From positions 3,286,001 to 3,350,000 of the forward strand of contig NZ_VFNP01000002.1 in NCBI RefSeq assembly GCF_006715635.1: a stretch of DNA of 64,000 nt. The letters are read 5' to 3'. Below are positions 33,893 to 42,880 of the stretch, one piece after another (position 1 is the first letter of the stretch; the number at the start of each line of letters is the position of its first letter). The notes beneath the pieces are model-generated. The model searched no databases. It was given only the letters and a program-made list of their open reading frames with translations, and was not told the DNA's origin. Origin of the DNA: Streptomyces sp. SLBN-118. Lineage in GTDB: Bacteria > Actinomycetota > Actinomycetes > Streptomycetales > Streptomycetaceae. Position numbers and translations under genes: made by a program.

Positions 33893-34171
33893 TCAACGGG
33901 GACGGTCACCGACGACCGGGCACCGCCGCTTCCGCAGCAGCTGGTCCATGTGGCTCATGGCTTCGCGCTGGGTGTCCTGCACGCCGTGCGTGTAGACGTC
34001 CATGGTGATGCTGATCTGGGAGTGGCCGAGGATCTCCATCGCGACGCGGGGCGCGACTCCGGCCGCTGTGAGGAGGGTCGTCGTGCCGTGGCGAGCGTCG
34101 TGGAGGCGGATGACGCGGAGGCCGGCGGACTCGACGACGCGGGTGAAGGAGCGGTAGATGTTCCGGGGGCT
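33893..34171 (-). pseudogene. C-terminal remnant of a second AICE integrase
   Basis: About 90 codons (RNIYRSFTRVVESAGLRVIR, LHDARHGTTTLLTAAGV, then ILGHSQISITMDVYTHGVQD) closely match the last ~80 residues of the integrase at 21329-22453. The HxxR, His and Tyr motifs remain, but the N-terminal domains and first catalytic Arg are gone. Upstream reading is unrelated. Left over from another element of the same family that used this chromosomal area. Confidence 0.85.
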
Positions 34172-34438
34172 CGACCTGGCAGCCTCCCGGTAGTCCGGGC
34201 TACCGCCGGGCCTTCGACGAGCGGCGGTGCTTGCGGGCGGTCGCGCGCAACTGCGTGATCCGCGCGCTGCCCGCCAGCGCGGTGAGCAGGATGCCCGCCA
34301 CCGCGGCCAGCAGCCGGGCCACGCGCAGCGGAACGTGCCCGTGGGCACCGATTCCGCACCGATTCCCAATCGCTGCACGAGTGACAGGGCGTCCGGCACC
34401 TGGCAATACGGGACGGGCCACAGCGTGTCTCGGCGCGG

Positions 34439-36562
34439 TCAGGCAGCGGTCACGGCCAGCGCCTCGGGTGCTGTCACCTGTACTGATCCGTCCGCCGTCA
34501 CGACGACGTCCAGCCGCTCCCCGTTGACCTGGAGTCCGGTCACGGTCAGCGGGCCGTAGTTGTGGGCGAAGGTGGGGGTCACGGTGACCGTCCCGGCCGG
34601 GGCATCGGCATCCAGGCCCAGGGCCGCCTGGAGGATGAGGACCGAGGAGGCGGCCGCCCATGCCTGGGGCCGGCAGGACGCCGGGTAGGGGGCGGGCCCG
34701 GTGCCCGCCTCGCTGCCGTGGCCGGCGAAGAGTTCAGGCAGCCGGGCGTCGAATGCCGCCGACGCCCCAAGCAGGCCATCCGCCAACGATGCCGCGGCGT
34801 CCGGGAAGCCAGCCTTGACCAGGCCATGCACGGCGATCGCGGTGTCGTGCGGCCAGATCGAGCCGACGTGGTAGCCGTAGGGGTTGTAGCCCACCGCGTC
34901 GCTGCTCAGCGTGCGGAGGCCGTGTCCCGCGTCGAGGTCGGGGCTGGTGAGGCGGGCGGCCAGCAGTGCGCTCTCCTGTGCGTTGAGCAGGCCGGTGCCG
35001 AGGAGGTGGCCGAAGCCGGAGGTGACGGAGTCGACCGGCTTACCGTCGCCGTCCAGCGCGACCGCAGGGAACGCGCCCTTCTCGTCCCGTACCCAGAAGC
35101 GCTCGCGGAAGCGGGTGGCGAGCTGGTCCGCCCAGTCCTCCCAGGCGTCCGCGCCCGGCCGCCCGAACGCGCGCAGCAGCGCGGCACCGGCGCGGGCGGC
35201 CTCGTAGGCGTACGCCTGGACCTCGCACAGGGCGATCGGCGCGTGGGCGCGGCGGCCGTCGCTGTAGCGGATGGAGTCGTCGGAGTCCTTCCAGCCCTGG
35301 TTGGACAGGCCGTGGCCAGTCTGGTCGACGTACGTGAGGAAGCCGTCGGCGGATGCCGCGTCGCGCATCCAGGCGAGGGCCGCCTCGGCGTGCGGCAGGA
35401 GTTCCTCGACCGCGGCAGGGGACATGCCCCAGCGCCAGGCGTCGTGGAGCAGGGTGATCCACAACGGCGTGGCATCGACTGTGCCGTAGTACACCGGTGG
35501 GAGGGAGAGCCGGTCGGCGATCTGGAGGGTGGCGCGGCGTACCTCGTGGAGGATCTTGCCCGGCTGTTCCTCCGTGGCCGGGTCGGTGACGGCGCCCTGG
35601 CGGCGGGCGAGCGTGCGCAGGGTGCCGGCCGCGAGGTCGGCGCCGAGCGGCAGGAGCATGCGTGCGGCCCAGAGCGCGTCACGGCCGAAGAGGGTGAGGT
35701 ACCAGGGTGCGCCGGCGGCCAGGAACTGGTCCGGACGGTCCGGGTCGGGCGACTGGCGGTCCGTCAGGCGCAGTCGGTCCAGGTCGGCCAGGGACTGCTG
35801 AAGCCATTGGTCGAGGCGGCGGTCCGCGCTGCGCAGCGTGGGAACGGACCAGGGCAGTTGGTCCGCGGGCGGAGCCGGGAACTGGTCGCCGTCCATGTAC
35901 GCCGCCGTACAGGTCAGCGTCAGGCTCCTCGACGTACCTGGCTTGAGGTCGATGTCGTACGACAGCTCCCCGGTCGGCACCTGTAGCGCGTCCGGCACGG
36001 GCTCGGCCGCCAGGCGTACGGCGAAGTCGTCCGCGGACCAGGCGAGCCCGATGGCATCGCAGTCCGCGACCTGCGGAGACACCTCCTCGATCACATGCCC
36101 CGACTTGACCTGCTCCATGGTGGCGAGGTCCGAACCGGCGCTCACCGTCAGCCGGAAGCGCACGTGCTCACCGCCCGCGTTGGTGACCTCGAAGACCTCC
36201 TCCAGTCGGCCGTTGGCCGTACTACGGCGGCGGTGCAGAGCTACGACAGGATCCGGTGTCACCTCGCCGAGCCCGCGCAGGATCGCTCGGAAGCCGGCGC
36301 GGTCCGCGCCCCGCAGTCCGCCCTGAACGGGAGCGAGTGCGATGTCGTCGGCGGTGACGGTCAGTCGGGAAAGTGCCCTGCGGTCGCCGTGGTAGAAGCC
36401 GTCCGCACCGCCGCTGAGCTGCCCGTCTTCCCCCGAGATCACGAGGCTGGGCGCGTGCAGCGTGACGACCGCGTCATGCAGGAACGGCTGCAGGCCGCCG
36501 GTCGCGGACGGGGAGGCCGTGACCGAGCCGTTGGTGTCCTGGGGCTTGACAGTGGAGTCCAA
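34439..36562 (-). CDS. Amylo-alpha-1,6-glucosidase / glycogen-debranching-type glycoside hydrolase
   Basis: A 707-residue enzyme. The N-terminal beta domain (about 20-225) has the debranching N-terminal pattern (SGEDGQLSGGADGFYHGDRR, ALSRLTV). The C-terminal part is an alpha/alpha toroid (about 255-640) with acidic residues in TLFGRDALWAAR, DQTGHGLSNQGWKDSDDSI and YNPYGYHVGSIWPHDTAI, as in GH15/GDE_C-like enzymes. No signal peptide, so it acts in the cytoplasm, probably on imported oligosaccharides. The start is TTG 36562 by position. It is divergent from the LacI regulator, with LacI-type sites between. Confidence 0.85.
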   Translation of the reverse strand: MDSTVKPQDTNGSVTASPSATGGLQPFLHDAVVTLHAPSLVISGEDGQLSGGADGFYHGDRRALSRLTVTADDIALAPVQGGLRGADRAGFRAILRGLGEVTPDPVVALHRRRSTANGRLEEVFEVTNAGGEHVRFRLTVSAGSDLATMEQVKSGHVIEEVSPQVADCDAIGLAWSADDFAVRLAAEPVPDALQVPTGELSYDIDLKPGTSRSLTLTCTAAYMDGDQFPAPPADQLPWSVPTLRSADRRLDQWLQQSLADLDRLRLTDRQSPDPDRPDQFLAAGAPWYLTLFGRDALWAARMLLPLGADLAAGTLRTLARRQGAVTDPATEEQPGKILHEVRRATLQIADRLSLPPVYYGTVDATPLWITLLHDAWRWGMSPAAVEELLPHAEAALAWMRDAASADGFLTYVDQTGHGLSNQGWKDSDDSIRYSDGRRAHAPIALCEVQAYAYEAARAGAALLRAFGRPGADAWEDWADQLATRFRERFWVRDEKGAFPAVALDGDGKPVDSVTSGFGHLLGTGLLNAQESALLAARLTSPDLDAGHGLRTLSSDAVGYNPYGYHVGSIWPHDTAIAVHGLVKAGFPDAAASLADGLLGASAAFDARLPELFAGHGSEAGTGPAPYPASCRPQAWAAASSVLILQAALGLDADAPAGTVTVTPTFAHNYGPLTVTGLQVNGERLDVVVTADGSVQVTAPEALAVTAA

Positions 36563-36587
36563 GGAAGTAGAACCTCTCAGCGTTGGA

Positions 36588-36651
36588 TCGTTAAAACGAC
36601 ACTAAGCCAGTCGTCAGAGCGAACACAACGCCTATTGGAACGCTAAAACAA
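36588..36651. promoter_or_regulatory. Two LacI-type operators between debranching enzyme and regulator
   Basis: TCGTTAAAACGA at 36588-36599 has perfect 5-bp arms. A second similar site, GGAACGCTAAAACAA, lies near 36637-36651 and matches 12 of 15 positions of the first site extended. They would let the LacI protein control both divergent genes. Confidence 0.5.
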
Positions 36652-36684
36652 GGTCCATATCGCTTCGGCAAGTCGGAGAGCCGC

Positions 36685-37752
36685 ATGCCCCGCTCCAGTA
36701 ACGCTTCCTCGGCCAAAGGTGGCCCGGTGACCCTCGCGATGGTCGCCCGCCGGGCCGGGGTCTCCCCGCAGACCGTGTCGAACGCGATCAATTCGCCGGC
36801 CATGCTGCGGCCCGAGACCCTGGAGCAGGTCCGCCGTGTGATCGACGAGATGGGCTACCGCCCCAGCCGTGCGGCGCAGACGCTGCGCACCCGTTCCAGC
36901 AGGCTGATCGGCTACGGCATCCAGCCCACCCCTGCCAGCTCCCCGGTCCTGGACCGGTTCCTGCACGCCTTGTCACAGGCCGCCGACGACGCCGGTTACC
37001 GGATCCTGCTGTTCGCCTCCCCGCCCGGCGGTCCGACCCTCGAAGGGTACGAGGAACTTCTCGACCAGCATGAGGTCGACGGGTTCGTCCTCAGCGGCAC
37101 CGAGCGCGGCGACCCGCGTCAGGCGTGGCTGGCCAAGCGCGGCGTGCCGTTCGTCGGCTTCGGCCGCATGTGGTCGGGACGGCCGATCGGCGACTGGGTC
37201 GACGTCGACGGCGCCTCGGGCACGGACGCCGCGGTCGAGCACCTGGTCTCCCTCGGACACCGCAGGATCGCCTTCCTCGGCTGGGAACGCGGCTCCTCCG
37301 GCGCCGGTGACGACCGCGCCGAGGGCTGGCAGCGGGCCATGCGGCGGCACGGGCTGCCGGTGCGCGGGCGGCGGGCGCAGAGCGTGAACGACATCGACGC
37401 CGCCCGCGCCGCCGTGAAACCGCTCCTGGACGCGGGTGCGACCGCCGTGATCGCGGCCAGCGACATGCTGGCGCTCGGCTGCTACCAGACGCTGCGCGAG
37501 CGCGGCGCCGCCCCCGGCCGGGACGTCTCCGTGGTCGGATTCGACGACTCGCCGACCGCCGAGATCCTTTCCCCCGCCCTGGCCTCCATCGCGCAGCCGC
37601 TGGAAGAGGTCGGCCGACAGTGCGTACGACTGCTGCTGGCGCGGATCGCCGCTCCCGACGCGGCGCCGGAGCGCCTGCTGCTGGAGCCGTCGCTGATGGT
37701 GCGCGACAGCGTCCGCGCACCGGGCGGCAGCGACGCGGAAGGACCGACTTAG
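36685..37752 (+). CDS. LacI-family transcriptional regulator
   Basis: A 355-residue regulator. The N-terminal LacI helix-turn-helix is clear (VTLAMVARRAGVSPQTVSNA, then NSPAMLRPETLEQVRRVIDE) with hinge motif RPSRAAQTLRT. The sugar-binding core follows (about 75-340), including ASDMLALGCYQ and VSVVGFDDSP. GGAGAG precedes ATG 36685. It is divergent from the debranching-type hydrolase and is followed by an ABC sugar importer. It most likely represses all of them until an oligosaccharide binds. Confidence 0.92.
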   Translation: MPRSSNASSAKGGPVTLAMVARRAGVSPQTVSNAINSPAMLRPETLEQVRRVIDEMGYRPSRAAQTLRTRSSRLIGYGIQPTPASSPVLDRFLHALSQAADDAGYRILLFASPPGGPTLEGYEELLDQHEVDGFVLSGTERGDPRQAWLAKRGVPFVGFGRMWSGRPIGDWVDVDGASGTDAAVEHLVSLGHRRIAFLGWERGSSGAGDDRAEGWQRAMRRHGLPVRGRRAQSVNDIDAARAAVKPLLDAGATAVIAASDMLALGCYQTLRERGAAPGRDVSVVGFDDSPTAEILSPALASIAQPLEEVGRQCVRLLLARIAAPDAAPERLLLEPSLMVRDSVRAPGGSDAEGPT

Positions 37753-37978
37753 CCAAGTAGCCGCTTCCTCAGTCCAGTTGTTGCTGCCTCAGCCGAGCAG
37801 CTGCCACCCCAACCGAGCCGAGCCGAGCCGGCGCCGACGGGCTCTCCGCCTCTTCGCCCCCTCGGCACGGCCCCTCTTCTTCCAGGCATTTCTTCTCCTC
37901 CTCCCCCACCCCGGCCCCGCGTCCCCGCGCCGACCGGGTGGAGCCGCACGTCACATCCGTAACCCTCGGAGGATTTCC

Positions 37979-39223
37979 ATGGTCAACCGTACGGCCGCCG
38001 CGTCCCTCGTCACCTGCGCGGCACTGGTCACCGCCACAGGCTGCTCGTCGGGTTTCGACAGCGGCAAGAAGACTGAGCAGGACTCCAGCTCCAAGCAGCA
38101 TCTGACCGTGCTGATCGCCAGCTCGGGCGACGCCGAGACCAAGGCCGTCAAGGACGCGGCGGCGGCGTACGCGAAGGAGTCCGGCAACACGGTGACCGTG
38201 GACGTCGCCAAGGACATCAACCAGCAGCTCGCCCAGTCCTTCGCCGGGCACAAGCCGCCGGACGCCTTCTACGTCAACTCCGACCAGTTCGCCAACTACG
38301 CCAAGGGCGGCTCCCTCTACGCCTACGGCGACCAGGTCAAGGACGCGAGCGACTTCTCCCAGCAGCTGCGCGCCTCCTTCACCTACAACGGCAAGCTGGT
38401 GTGCCTGCCCAAGGACACCTCCACCCTCGCCCTCGCGATCAACACGGACCTGTGGAAGAAGGCCGGTCTGACCGACAAGGACTACCCGACCACCTGGGCC
38501 CAGCTGAAGACGGTCGCCGCAAAGCTGACCAAGGGCAAGGTCACCGGCCTCGTCACCAACGGCGAGTGGGCACGGCTCGGCGTCTTCATGAAGGAGGCCG
38601 GCGGCTGGATAACCAATGCCGGCCAGACCAAGATGACCGCCGACTCCACGCAGAACGCCGAGGCGCTCACGTACGTGCAGTCCCTGCTGAAGTCCGGCGC
38701 CATGAAGTATGCCAACCAGGTCGACACCAACTGGGGCGGCGAGGCTCTCGGCACCGGCAAGGCCGCGATGACCATCGAGGGCAACTGGCTCACCGGCGGC
38801 ATGAAGGCCGACTACCCGAGCGTGAAGTACACGGTGGTCCCGCTGCCCGCAGGACCGTCCGGCAAGGGCACGCTCGCCTTCAGCCAGTGCTGGGGCGTGG
38901 CCAAGGACAGCGCCCGCCAGGCCGCGGCCGTGGATCTGGTCAAGTACCTGACCTCCAGCGCGCAGCAGGTGAAGAACGCCGCCGCCTTCGGCGTGATGCC
39001 CTCCCGCACCAGCGCGCAGGCCGAGTACGCCAAGGAGAATCCTTCCGCCAAGGCGTGGGTCGACGCCAGCGCCTACGCACAGGGCCCGGTGACCATCGCC
39101 GGCTTCGACAAGGTCCTCACCCAGTTCAACACCGACCTCGCGGCACTGAACACCGCCGACCCGAAGAAGATCCTCGCCGACGTGCAGAGCAACGGCGAAC
39201 AGGCCCTCACGAAGGGCGAATGA
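37979..39223 (+). CDS. Sugar ABC transporter substrate-binding lipoprotein
   Basis: A 414-residue protein of the extracellular solute-binding family 1. The signal peptide ends in a lipobox (ATGC, Cys22), so it is anchored to the outer face of the membrane. Mature sequence has the usual type I sugar-binding order (FYVNSDQFANYAKGGSL, YTWGQL-like TTWAQLKTVAAKL, VVPLPAGPSGKG). ATG 37979 has CGGAGGA upstream. The sugar is not certain; the debranching enzyme and the lost GH13 enzyme suggest an alpha-glucan oligosaccharide. Confidence 0.92.
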   Translation: MVNRTAAASLVTCAALVTATGCSSGFDSGKKTEQDSSSKQHLTVLIASSGDAETKAVKDAAAAYAKESGNTVTVDVAKDINQQLAQSFAGHKPPDAFYVNSDQFANYAKGGSLYAYGDQVKDASDFSQQLRASFTYNGKLVCLPKDTSTLALAINTDLWKKAGLTDKDYPTTWAQLKTVAAKLTKGKVTGLVTNGEWARLGVFMKEAGGWITNAGQTKMTADSTQNAEALTYVQSLLKSGAMKYANQVDTNWGGEALGTGKAAMTIEGNWLTGGMKADYPSVKYTVVPLPAGPSGKGTLAFSQCWGVAKDSARQAAAVDLVKYLTSSAQQVKNAAAFGVMPSRTSAQAEYAKENPSAKAWVDASAYAQGPVTIAGFDKVLTQFNTDLAALNTADPKKILADVQSNGEQALTKGE

Positions 39224-39229
39224 GCCGCC

Positions 39230-40393
39230 ATGTCCCCCCGTGACACCACACCTACGGTGATCGGCGGCAGCTCACAGACGGCCGACTCGCCGGGCGCACC
39301 TGACGCGCCCGGCGAACCCGGCCCGGCCGCGGCGCCCCACGCCAAGCCCGCCCCGCGCGTGGGGCGCCGCGCCGAAGGAGCCTGGGGCTGGCTGTTCGTC
39401 AGCCCCATGGTCATCGTCCTCGGCCTGTTCCTGGTCCTGCCGACCCTGATGGCGCTGTGGGTGAGCCTGCTGCACTGGGACGGCCAGTCCAACCCCTTCA
39501 GCGGGCAGGCGAAGTTCGTCGGACTCGACAACTACCGAGCCCTGCTCACCCAGAACGGCCTCGACCGCACGCTCTTCGCGACCTCGCTGCGCAACAACTT
39601 CTACTACGTGCTGCTGACCGTGCCGCTGCAGACCGTCATCGCGCTGGGACTGGCACTCATCGTCAACCAGCGGATGCTGCGCGGCCGCGGCGCCCTGCGC
39701 ACCACGTTCTTCTTCCCCTCGGTGACCAGCTCGATCGCGGTCTCCACCATCTTCCTCTTCCTCTTGCAGGGCAGCGGCGCCGTCAACACCCTGCTGTCCT
39801 GGATCGGCGTGAAGGGCCCGAACTGGTTCAACGACCCGCGCGGAGTACTCTCCCTCCTCCTCGGCGGCCTCGGCATCGTCGACCCCACCCACCCCTCGGG
39901 CACCCTCGCCGACCACTCCTTCATGGGACTGTCCTGGTTCGAGTGGCTGTCCGGACCGTCCGTCGCCATGTGCACGATCATCCTGCTCGCCGTGTGGACG
40001 ACCTCCGGCACCTTCATGCTGATCTTCCTCGCCGCCCTCCAGGGCATCCCCCGCGAGCTGGAGGAATCGGCCGCCATCGAGGGCGTCAACCGCTTCCAGA
40101 TGCTGCGCCACGTGACGCTGCCCGCCCTGCGGCCCGTCCTCTTCCTCGTCCTCACCCTGGGCACGATCGGCACGTGGCAGGTCTTCGACCAGGTCTACGT
40201 CATGAGCCAGGGCGCCCCCGGCAACACCACCCTCACCCCCGCCTTCCTGTCCTACTCGACCGCCTTCGGCGACGCCGACTTCGGGCAGGGCGCGGCCATC
40301 GCCTTCCTCCTGCTCGCGCTGATCCTCACCATGACCGGCCTGCAGCGGTACGCGCTGCGCGAACGCGCCGCCCGACCGGGGAGGAACCGATGA
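39230..40393 (+). CDS. Sugar ABC transporter permease (MalF type)
   Basis: A 387-residue permease. A Pro/Ala-rich cytoplasmic N-terminus (about 1-45) is followed by six or more membrane segments and the EAA loop ELEESAAIEGVNRFQMLRHV near residue 280. It starts 6 bases after the binding-protein stop and overlaps the next permease by 4 bases (ATGA). A long periplasmic loop (about 195-240, KGPNWFNDPRG) is typical of MalF-like subunits. No ATPase gene is in the cluster; a shared MsiK-type ATPase elsewhere is expected in Streptomyces. Confidence 0.92.
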   Translation: MSPRDTTPTVIGGSSQTADSPGAPDAPGEPGPAAAPHAKPAPRVGRRAEGAWGWLFVSPMVIVLGLFLVLPTLMALWVSLLHWDGQSNPFSGQAKFVGLDNYRALLTQNGLDRTLFATSLRNNFYYVLLTVPLQTVIALGLALIVNQRMLRGRGALRTTFFFPSVTSSIAVSTIFLFLLQGSGAVNTLLSWIGVKGPNWFNDPRGVLSLLLGGLGIVDPTHPSGTLADHSFMGLSWFEWLSGPSVAMCTIILLAVWTTSGTFMLIFLAALQGIPRELEESAAIEGVNRFQMLRHVTLPALRPVLFLVLTLGTIGTWQVFDQVYVMSQGAPGNTTLTPAFLSYSTAFGDADFGQGAAIAFLLLALILTMTGLQRYALRERAARPGRNR

Positions 40394-41298
40394 CCTCCAA
40401 GTCCGTGACCGCCAAGTCCGTACTGTCGCAGCAGTCTCCCGTGCTCGGCCGATTCCCGGTGCCGCTGCGGATCCTCGGATACACCGCGGTGGCCGCGATC
40501 GGGCTGCTGTACCTCATGCCGTTCGTGATCCAACTCGTGACCGGCTTCAAGACCGACCCGGACGCTGCCGCGCACCCCCTCGGCCTGATCCCCACGACCC
40601 CCACGACGGCCGCCTACCAGCGCCTGTTCGGCCTCAGCCAGGCCGCCGACGGCGTGCCCTTCCTGCGCTGGCTGGGCAACTCGACCTTCATCGCCGTCGT
40701 CGTCACCACCGGACGGGTGCTGTTCAACTCGATGGCCGGCTACGCCCTGGCCCGCCTGCGCTTCCCCGGCCGCACCCTGCTGTTCGGCTTCATCCTCGCC
40801 GTCATGGCGGTGCCCGGCATCGCCCTGCTGATCCCGCGCTTCCTGGTGCTCAACACCTTCGGGCTCTTCGACACCTACACCGGCATGATTTTGCCGCTGC
40901 TGGTCGACGCGGCAGGCATCTTCATCATGAAGCAGTTCTTCGAGTCGATCCCCCGCGAGGTGGAGGAGGCTGCCCGCGTCGACGGCGCGGGCGTCTTCCG
41001 CATCTTCTGGTCGGTGGTCCTGCCGATGGCCCGCCCCGCCCTGATCACCATCACGATCCTGTCCTTCCAGGGCTCGTGGAACGAGTTCACCCACTTCCTC
41101 GTGGCCACCCAGTCCAGCCAGTACGAGACCCTCACCACCGGCCTCGCCCGACTCGTCTCCGGCGGCCTCGGCGGCGGCAAGCAGTACCCGCTGAAGCTGG
41201 CGGCGGCCCTGCTGTCCACACTGCCGGTGGCAGCGCTTTTCTTCTGCTTCCAGCGCTACTTCGTGCAGGACGCCAACGCCGGAGCAGTCAAGGAATAG
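40390..41298 (+). CDS. Sugar ABC transporter permease (MalG type)
   Basis: A 302-residue permease with six membrane segments and the EAA loop REVEEAARVDGAGVFRIFWS near residue 200. It begins at ATG 40390 overlapping the upstream permease stop, so the two are coupled. It is the last intact gene of the importer operon. A GH13 glucosidase tail follows at once. Confidence 0.92.
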   Translation: MTSKSVTAKSVLSQQSPVLGRFPVPLRILGYTAVAAIGLLYLMPFVIQLVTGFKTDPDAAAHPLGLIPTTPTTAAYQRLFGLSQAADGVPFLRWLGNSTFIAVVVTTGRVLFNSMAGYALARLRFPGRTLLFGFILAVMAVPGIALLIPRFLVLNTFGLFDTYTGMILPLLVDAAGIFIMKQFFESIPREVEEAARVDGAGVFRIFWSVVLPMARPALITITILSFQGSWNEFTHFLVATQSSQYETLTTGLARLVSGGLGGGKQYPLKLAAALLSTLPVAALFFCFQRYFVQDANAGAVKE

Positions 41299-41300
41299 CG

Positions 41301-41450
41301 ACCCTCACCTGGCTGAACACCCGCGAAGGAGTCCTCGCCTTCCGCCTCCGCCAAGGCTTCACCAGGTTCGTCAACCTGTCCGTCGAGCCGTACCCGCTCC
41401 CCGAACACACCTCAATGACAACGGCGTCGGCCGATAAGCGCCCCTCCTGA
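41301..41450 (+). pseudogene. C-terminal remnant of a GH13 alpha-glucosidase
   Basis: Just after the permease stop, about 50 codons read TLTWLNTREGVLAFRL, then GFTRFVNLSVEPYPLPEHTS to a stop at 41448-41450. This is the C-terminal beta domain of GH13 alpha-glucosidases, which normally close such operons. The catalytic barrel is deleted. Confidence 0.65.
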
Positions 41451-41454
41451 TCCT

Positions 41455-41605
41455 CGGCCCGACCCGCACCGCGGCGTTCAACGCTGCCCGCAGGGTGGAG
41501 CGGACGCGCCGGCGGGTAGCTGGGCTCACGATGCGGCGGTAGGGCTCCATCTCCTCGGCCACCTTCTCCAGCAGCTCCGCAATCTGAGCCAGTTCCTCCG
41601 CGTCG
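41455..41605 (-). pseudogene. Fragment of a tyrosine integrase core-binding domain
   Basis: Minus-strand reading contains AEEMEPYRRIVSPATRRRVR then STLRAALNAAVR, which resembles the SAM-like core-binding domain of actinobacterial tyrosine integrases (SPATxRRIxATLRxALNxAV). Neither catalytic domain nor start is seen. Weakly supported. Confidence 0.4.
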
Positions 41606-41739
41606 TCGGCGTCGGCGAGGGCGGCGAGCCCACCGACGCCGAGCCTCAGCAGACCCGGCGGTCGAGCCTGGTCACAGCCGGAATCCAACCACGGACTGCA
41701 CACAGCGGCCATGGCTTCGAACGGAGGGAAAGGCCGCAA

Positions 41740-42062
41740 TCATGGAGCGGAAAGGGAGCCGTTGCGTGCCTCGGGTTCATGATGTCTGGCCGCCCACGCG
41801 GCGATCTGAGCCCGTGAGGTGAAGCCGAGTTTTGTCAGGATGTGCTCAACATGACCCTCCGCAGTGCGCCTTGAGATCGTCAGCTCGGCCGCGATCTCAT
41901 TGTTGGTCATGCCTCGGGCGACCAGATCGGCGACCTGGCGTTCGCGGCGGGTCAGCGGCGCCGTTGCCTCGTTCGCGGGCGGCGGTGGAGTGGGGGCCAA
42001 GGACTCTTCCAGGGCATAGGCCACGGACTGCTCCAGAGTGAGCCGCCTTCCCTCTTCGACGG
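41740..42062 (-). pseudogene. C-terminal LuxR helix-turn-helix remnant of a large regulator
   Basis: About 107 codons: RRLTLEQSVAYALEES, then a LuxR DNA-binding domain (PLTRRERQVADLVARGMTNN, EIAAELTISRRTAEGHVEHI, LTKLGFTSRAQIAAW). This is the tail of an ATP-binding LuxR (LAL-like) regulator. At about 42062 the reading ends and a plus-strand ATPase fragment begins, so the upstream ~800 or more residues are gone. Confidence 0.75.
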
Positions 42063-42064
42063 AG

Positions 42065-42472
42065 GCGGTCCCCGTACGGCTCCTGCTGTGCGGCTCCGCC
42101 CTGTCCTTCATGGGCGGACTCCTCGCCGGCAACGCCCCGCTGCGCGGCCGCGCAGGCCTGGAACTCGTCGTCCCCACCCTGGACTTCCGCCTCGCCGCCG
42201 AGTTCTGGGAGATCACCGACCCGCGCACCGCACTGCTCACCCACGCCATCGTCGGCGGCACCCCCGCCTACCGCCGCGAGTTCACCCAGGGCGATACCCC
42301 CGTTGGGCCCCACGACTTCGACGCCTGGGTCACCCGCGCCGTCCTCAATCCCGCCCGTCCGCTCTTCCGCGAGGCCCGCTACCTGCCCGCAGAGGAAGTT
42401 GTCGGCCCGCACTTCGAACAGGTCTGCCGCGAATGGGCCCGCTGGCACGCGTCCCCCGCAACCCACGGCGGG
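42065..42472 (+). pseudogene. Fragment of an AAA ATPase (DUF234-type) with internal deletion
   Basis: Reading VRLLLCGSALSFMGGLLAGN, then LDFRLAAEFWEI and ALLTHAIVGGTPAYRREF to about 42397, belongs to the middle of an AAA ATP-binding protein. It is joined directly to VVGPHFEQVCREWARWHASP, which is near the C-terminus of the same family. Roughly 80 residues (winged helix) are missing between, and the P-loop is missing upstream. Confidence 0.65.
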
Positions 42473-42478
42473 AACGGT

Positions 42479-42880
42479 GCATCGTGTTACCTCCGGGCCG
42501 CCGTGCCGGAGTTACGGCACTTCGTGCGCCGTACCACTCAGCAGTGGGATTCCCGAGGAATCGAGCGAGACGCTGTCGCTCGTCGTCAGTGAACTGGTGA
42601 CCAACGCCGTGCTTCACAGCGGCAGCACAGACGTCACCGCGTTGATCGTCTTCGACGGAGTCGCGGTGACCATCGAGGTCACCGACTCCGGCCGGTGGCT
42701 GGCACGTGGCTCCAACCGTTGTGTGGCGGAGGACGAGGACGCCGGCTTCGGACGAGGACTGGCCCTGGTCAGGGCCTGCACCAGCTGGTGCATGGCCCAC
42801 CCGTCCGCGGCGGGCACCCGGGTCCTGGCCCGCCTCCCCGTCGCGGAGTCCGGCTCCGTCCGCGCCGAATGCCTGCCCTC
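42479..42880 (+). pseudogene. RsbW-like ATP-binding (anti-sigma-type) protein, frameshifted
   Basis: ASCYLRAAVPELRHFVRRTT reads in one frame up to 42547. The next frame continues IPEESSETLSLVVSELVTNA, VLHSG, with HATPase motifs DSG and GRGLALVRACTSW. The switch is in a GGG at 42546-42548. The true end should be near 42850, but the frame runs on into an antisense gene. Not functional as it stands. Confidence 0.65.

Noticed and set aside
34200..34400. Minus-strand reading with a hydrophobic stretch (VARLLAAVAGILLTALAG)
   Set aside because: It may be the end of a lost membrane gene, but there is no start, no family and only about 40 residues, so I do not call it.
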